Below the pieces are notes generated by a model that was not told where the DNA came from, searched no databases, and worked only from the letters and a program-made list of their open reading frames with translations. This document shows positions 60,808 through 64,000 of a stretch of DNA of 64,000 nucleotides, one piece after another; within the stretch, counting starts at the first letter, position 1, and each line of letters opens with the position of its first letter. Source of the stretch: Pomphorhynchus laevis (Eukaryota > Acanthocephala > Palaeacanthocephala > Echinorhynchida > Pomphorhynchidae); NCBI GenBank assembly GCA_012934845.2, contig WNNJ02002092.1, forward strand, positions 1-64,000. The letters run 5' to 3'. A program made the position numbers and the translations under genes.

Positions 60808-61656
60808 TTGCCGTGCAACATAAATGCCCATGATTATTCGTCATTTCTCCAGACTAAAGTATCCACGCTGCTCTCTCACACCCCGGTCTCCATTCTATCC
60901 CACTCTGCCCAGTCTACTCTCATCCTTCCGGAACTCTTTCATCTTCTCCCTGTATCACCTACAGAAGTATCATCTGTCCTCATGTCCTTGCCCAACAAAA
61001 CCTCACCTGCCGATCCACTGCCTACTCACATATTAAAATATATATGCTCATCGATATCCCCATTTCTCACAACCTTGTTTAATTCGTCCATCCGCAGTCG
61101 TATCTTCCCTTCACACAGGAAATCCGCAATCGTTCGTCCCCTCCTTAAGAAACAATCGCTCGACCCCTCCCTTCCTTCTAGCTATCGCCCCATTTCACTA
61201 CTCTCTACTATTTCTAAGCTCTTAGAACGCCTCATCTTAATACAAATCAACGCTTATCTCTCCTCATCCAATCTGTACCCTCCTTTCCAATCCGCTTTCC
61301 GCTCTAATCACTCGACAGAAATCGCATGCATAAAAGTGTACAACGACTTACTTATTTCTCGAGACAAGGCTCTATATAGTGTTCTCATCTCCCTCGACCT
61401 CTCCTCCGCATTCGACATTGTCGACCACTCCGTCCTCCTTTCTCGCCTTCGTTATGATTACGGCTTTTCTTCCTCCTCCGTAGCTTGGTTCGCCTCATAT
61501 CTATCCGACCGTTCCTTTCGCGTATGTTCTAATTCATCATCCTCCCCTCCCATCCCTATTTTTTGCGGGGTCCCACAAGGTGTAGTCCTAGGTCCCCTCC
61601 CTTTTCTCTCTTCTGCTTGGCGATCTCTCTCCGTTTATCAACCCTTACTCCTTTAA
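60808..61656 (+). pseudogene. LINE-A reverse transcriptase, N-terminal two thirds
   Basis: Open for 282 codons from NINAHDYSSFLQTKVSTLLS through FHLLPVSPTEVSSVLMSLPN, the RT fingers and palm, up to the GVPQG motif. A frame change in the run after GGTCCCC, near 61600, leads into a non-homologous end. The catalytic YADD lies beyond it in another frame. Confidence 0.75.
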
Positions 61657-62466
61657 CGTCATGCAATACGCCGATGACATCCTCATCTATGATCATGCAC
61701 CCGCACATCACATACACGATATCGGCATCTCTGTCTCTAACTGTCTTTCTTCTATCTATAAACGTCTCTCCTATCTCCATCTCGTTCTAAACCCCGCAAG
61801 TCCAAAATAATGTTGATCCTCCCCCGTAAACCGAACATATCTTCTCCCACTGTATCTTTTGCTTCATCCATCATTCCTATAGTCCACAATCTCACTTTCT
61901 TAGGCTTCCATTTCGATGATCACTTTTCCCTTAAATCCTTCGTCCATGGCAAGGTCCGCTTGTCTTTTCGCCTATTCTCCAAAATTCATCATCCTACCCC
62001 TACAACGAATAATCAACACCGCCGTTCGAGTGCTCTTTCGTCTCCGTCGCTTCGACCACACATCCATATATTTTGCCCAACTCTCCTGGCCCACCATCCA
62101 CATCTGCATCAAACTCCGCCTTCTTCTCGTTACCTTTCGTCTCATCGCTGTCGGCTCCCCATCGTTCATCAACCTTCCTTTCTTAGACGATACTCGCCCC
62201 ACCTCGCTATCGCTTCGTTCCTGTAATACCCTCTTACTCTACGTTCCTAAATACTCCAACAACTACGGTCTCCGATCCTTCCTCGTCGCCGCCCCACTCG
62301 CATGAAATCAGCTATCTCTCAACATCCGCCGCGCTCCCTCCTTTATCGCATTCAAACACCTCCTCCGTTCACACATTCTCGACACATTATTTACATTTTT
62401 GTTTTGTTGTGGTCATGTAAGCGTGCGTGTGCACGCATTTGTCACGTTAAAATAAATCTTTTTTTA

Positions 62467-63025
62467 ATACATTAAATAGATTTATATTCACATTATTAGC
62501 AATGATGAATGTCAAATTTTGTTTAATATAATAAGAACTATGAAAAGAAAAAGTTAATTTTTAAATTTAAAAAATTTAAAAGCTGTAAAATAATTGTGTT
62601 GCTTGCAAAGCTTCAACGAAATATACTGCTAACTTGCATCTTTCGAATTAATAAAATGGAAAGGTGTTTTTCCTTCAAAAGATTTATTAAAATTCTGTAA
62701 AAAAGATTCATCATGACTCACAGACAATTATTTTCTATGAGATAAAGTTTTGCATACCTATATATATCCATCTATTGATCCCTTCATTTTGATCAGAATC
62801 ATACTGATCCTATAACTACACACTCTTGAATTCTTTATCAGCCCCAAAGACAACATATTTAGCGATACTTTCAGTTTAGTACCTTCAAACATAGATTTAA
62901 ACCATGTATTGTAAAAATCCATCTCTAAGATATCATCAGCAGATCTTGTTGATCCCTTATCATCCTCAAAATCGATTATTGTTGTTGGTGATATTCTCAC
63001 CTAAGGGGATATTATAATTTTTCAA
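62467..63025. other. Unassigned stretch
   Basis: AT-rich. A minus-strand frame at 63000-62758 (80 codons, MRISPTTIIDFEDDKGSTRS start) has no recognised family and no clear neighbours, so I leave it uncalled. Confidence 0.3.
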
Positions 63026-63210
63026 ACACGGCATGAAATATCAAAAACGGCATGAAATATCAAAAATGGCATGAAATGTCAAAATCGGCAAGAAATATCA
63101 AAAACGGCATGAAATATCAAAAACGGCATGAAATGTCAAAAACGGCATGAAATATCAAAAACGGCATGAAATGTCAAAAACGGCATGAAATATCAAAAAC
63201 GGCATGAAAC
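63026..63210. repeat. 19-bp tandem array
   Basis: About 9.5 copies of ACGGCATGAAATATCAAAA. The last copies alternate ATATC and ATGTC, suggesting a 38-bp higher-order unit. Not attached to a recognised LINE. Confidence 0.9.
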
Positions 63211-63610
63211 CATAAAGAACCAAAGTATTTTATATAAATAAAAGTAATTTATTTATATAAAAGTATTTTATTCATTTAAGTATTTTATTCATATAAAAAG
63301 CACTACATATGAAAAAAGGTTTTATTGCACTACATATGAACCTTGGCTTTATCGGATTTCTATGTAATTTTGGATTTCAAAATTACAAAAAAATCTTCAG
63401 TATATGAATGAAAGTCTAAATAAGCAAGAAAGTATCCAGAACCTGAAACCGTCAATGTAATGACATTCTGTACCACCGTTTTCGAAATGCACTCAAATTA
63501 TTCTTTTTTATTTAACAGAGTTGTAATCAGGGCATCATAGAATCTGTACTGTGATCATCTGATGAGTTATTTCATTTATTTTATCAATTTTGCTAGAAAT
63601 CAAACAAGAT

Positions 63611-63870
63611 GATTTCGCAGCAGAAACCAGCTACGATACCATTCCTACATTACTTCCAACTTTATACAACCTTACTCACAGCATTCCAGATTTTAGTTTG
63701 GCATATTGGTATTGTCTCCTCCACTACTGCCTTTCAATTGTACACCTGGACTCATCACAAGGCTATGTACCGCTGTAGTTTCCTTTTGAACACTTTTTGC
63801 ATTTTCAGATTTGACCCAAGGTTCTTTCGATCGGAGGGTATATGCTTTACTAACTAGGCTAACCATCCAG
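63611..63870 (-). mobile_element. tRNA-derived SINE copy 2
   Basis: The minus strand starts CTGGATGGTTAGCCTAGTTA (A box at 63861-63850, decayed at the last positions). The B-box region reads GGGTCAAATC (63817-63808), with decay relative to copy 1. The body is colinear with copy 1 over the full 260 bp, including CTACAGCGGTACATAGCC (copy 1 CTACAGCGGTGCACAGCT), and ends GGTTTCTGCTGCGAAATC. Confidence 0.7.
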
Positions 63871-64000
63871 CACAGTTAGAAATTCTTCGGTATATAAAAA
63901 TCAGACTTTTCTAATCTCTAAAGAGGAACCTTATTTAGGGGCCTGCATTCGAATGCAATTTTTTCAGTCATTAATTAGAATTCTCGAATATGGGTTGTTA
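63871..64000. other. Window end, nothing recognised
   Basis: AT-rich sequence without a visible gene or repeat. Confidence 0.4.

Larger units (their letters stand above)
59897..62466 (+). mobile_element. LINE-A copy with endonuclease deletion
   Basis: Starts at the same point as the copy at 17247 (CACCAACTATGGACAACTGC). ORF1 is broken but readable to HDVS (60486), where it joins in frame to the post-endonuclease region (ITSTLDILLPFKSH). The RT is open at 60808-61656 (SYRPISLLSTISKLLERL, SLDLSSAFDIVDHS, FCGVPQGVVLGPL), then frame-broken through the YADD region (MQYADDILIYDHAP near 61660). A second deletion near 61963 joins VHGKVR to the FAYSPKFIILPLQRI region. Ends with the hairpin at 62421-62436 (loop GTGT) and a T-rich tail. 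It carries TAG at 60733-60735, shared with the copy at 19339. Confidence 0.85.

Noticed and set aside
62758-63000. Minus-strand 80-codon frame (MRISPTTIIDFEDDKGSTRS start)
   Set aside because: Less biased than the other chance frames, but no family, intron or neighbour supports it; left uncalled.

Overview
This is eukaryotic, animal-type DNA. It is AT-rich, the host exons carry GT...AG introns, and the repeats are animal LINE, Penelope-like and tRNA-SINE families. I recognise one host gene: a Rap1 small GTPase on the + strand, with six coding exons between 35413 and 52682 (187 codons). Its protein is more diverged than typical insect or vertebrate Rap1, so I place the organism only as an invertebrate metazoan. 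There are no operons, CRISPR arrays, rRNA genes or free tRNA genes.

Layout. 1-35,000 is almost entirely nested and fragmented retroelements. The dominant family (here LINE-A) is a CR1/L2-like LINE. Its ORF1 has a PHD-type zinc finger, its ORF2 has an apurinic-type endonuclease and a YADD reverse transcriptase, and its 3' end has a short hairpin. Copies lie at 1-4577 (chimeric 5' end), 9199-11590 (internally deleted), 17245-21141 (ending in an inverted duplication), 23826-28985 (minus, a diverged sister, LINE-F), 30355-30980, 33510-33676, 37560-38400 and 59897-62466. A second PHD family (LINE-B) lies at 11640-13945, a third fragment at 22786-23600 and a fourth (LINE-H) at 45240-47150. CR1-like RT fragments without this 3' tail (LINE-C) lie at 4585-6870, 16620-16780, 32960-33490 and 33770-35000. 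LINEs of the restriction-like-endonuclease (RLE) class appear as LINE-D (6905-8735, 14225-15035, 29150-29870, 31150-32210), which starts with a cysteine-rich CXC domain, and LINE-G (54890-57995), which starts with a C2H2-like finger. Three fossil Ty3/gypsy fragments lie at 15300-16600, 21552-22751 and 32500-32850.

35,262-53,200 is the Rap1 locus. Its introns are expanded by Penelope-like element (PLE) pieces, a palindromic repeat (repeat X), two foldback elements and two LINE fragments. 53,900-64,000 returns to retroelements: a PLE, LINE-G, two copies of a 260-bp tRNA-derived SINE, a deleted PLE, LINE-A and a 19-bp tandem array.

The most interesting signals are regulatory and terminal modules shared across LINE lineages that are otherwise unlike: (i) tandem 5' monomer arrays (16-bp and 20-bp units) with a common core CAGTTCCAGAT just upstream of ORF1; (ii) a box close to ACAATCTAAAGTAAATACA upstream of ORF1 in four lineages of both endonuclease classes; (iii) a 3' hairpin kept by a compensatory change; (iv) a chimeric LINE joining the 5' part of LINE-B to LINE-A; and (v) evidence that the commonest short repeat is the 3' end of a PLE. 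All family labels with single letters are mine.
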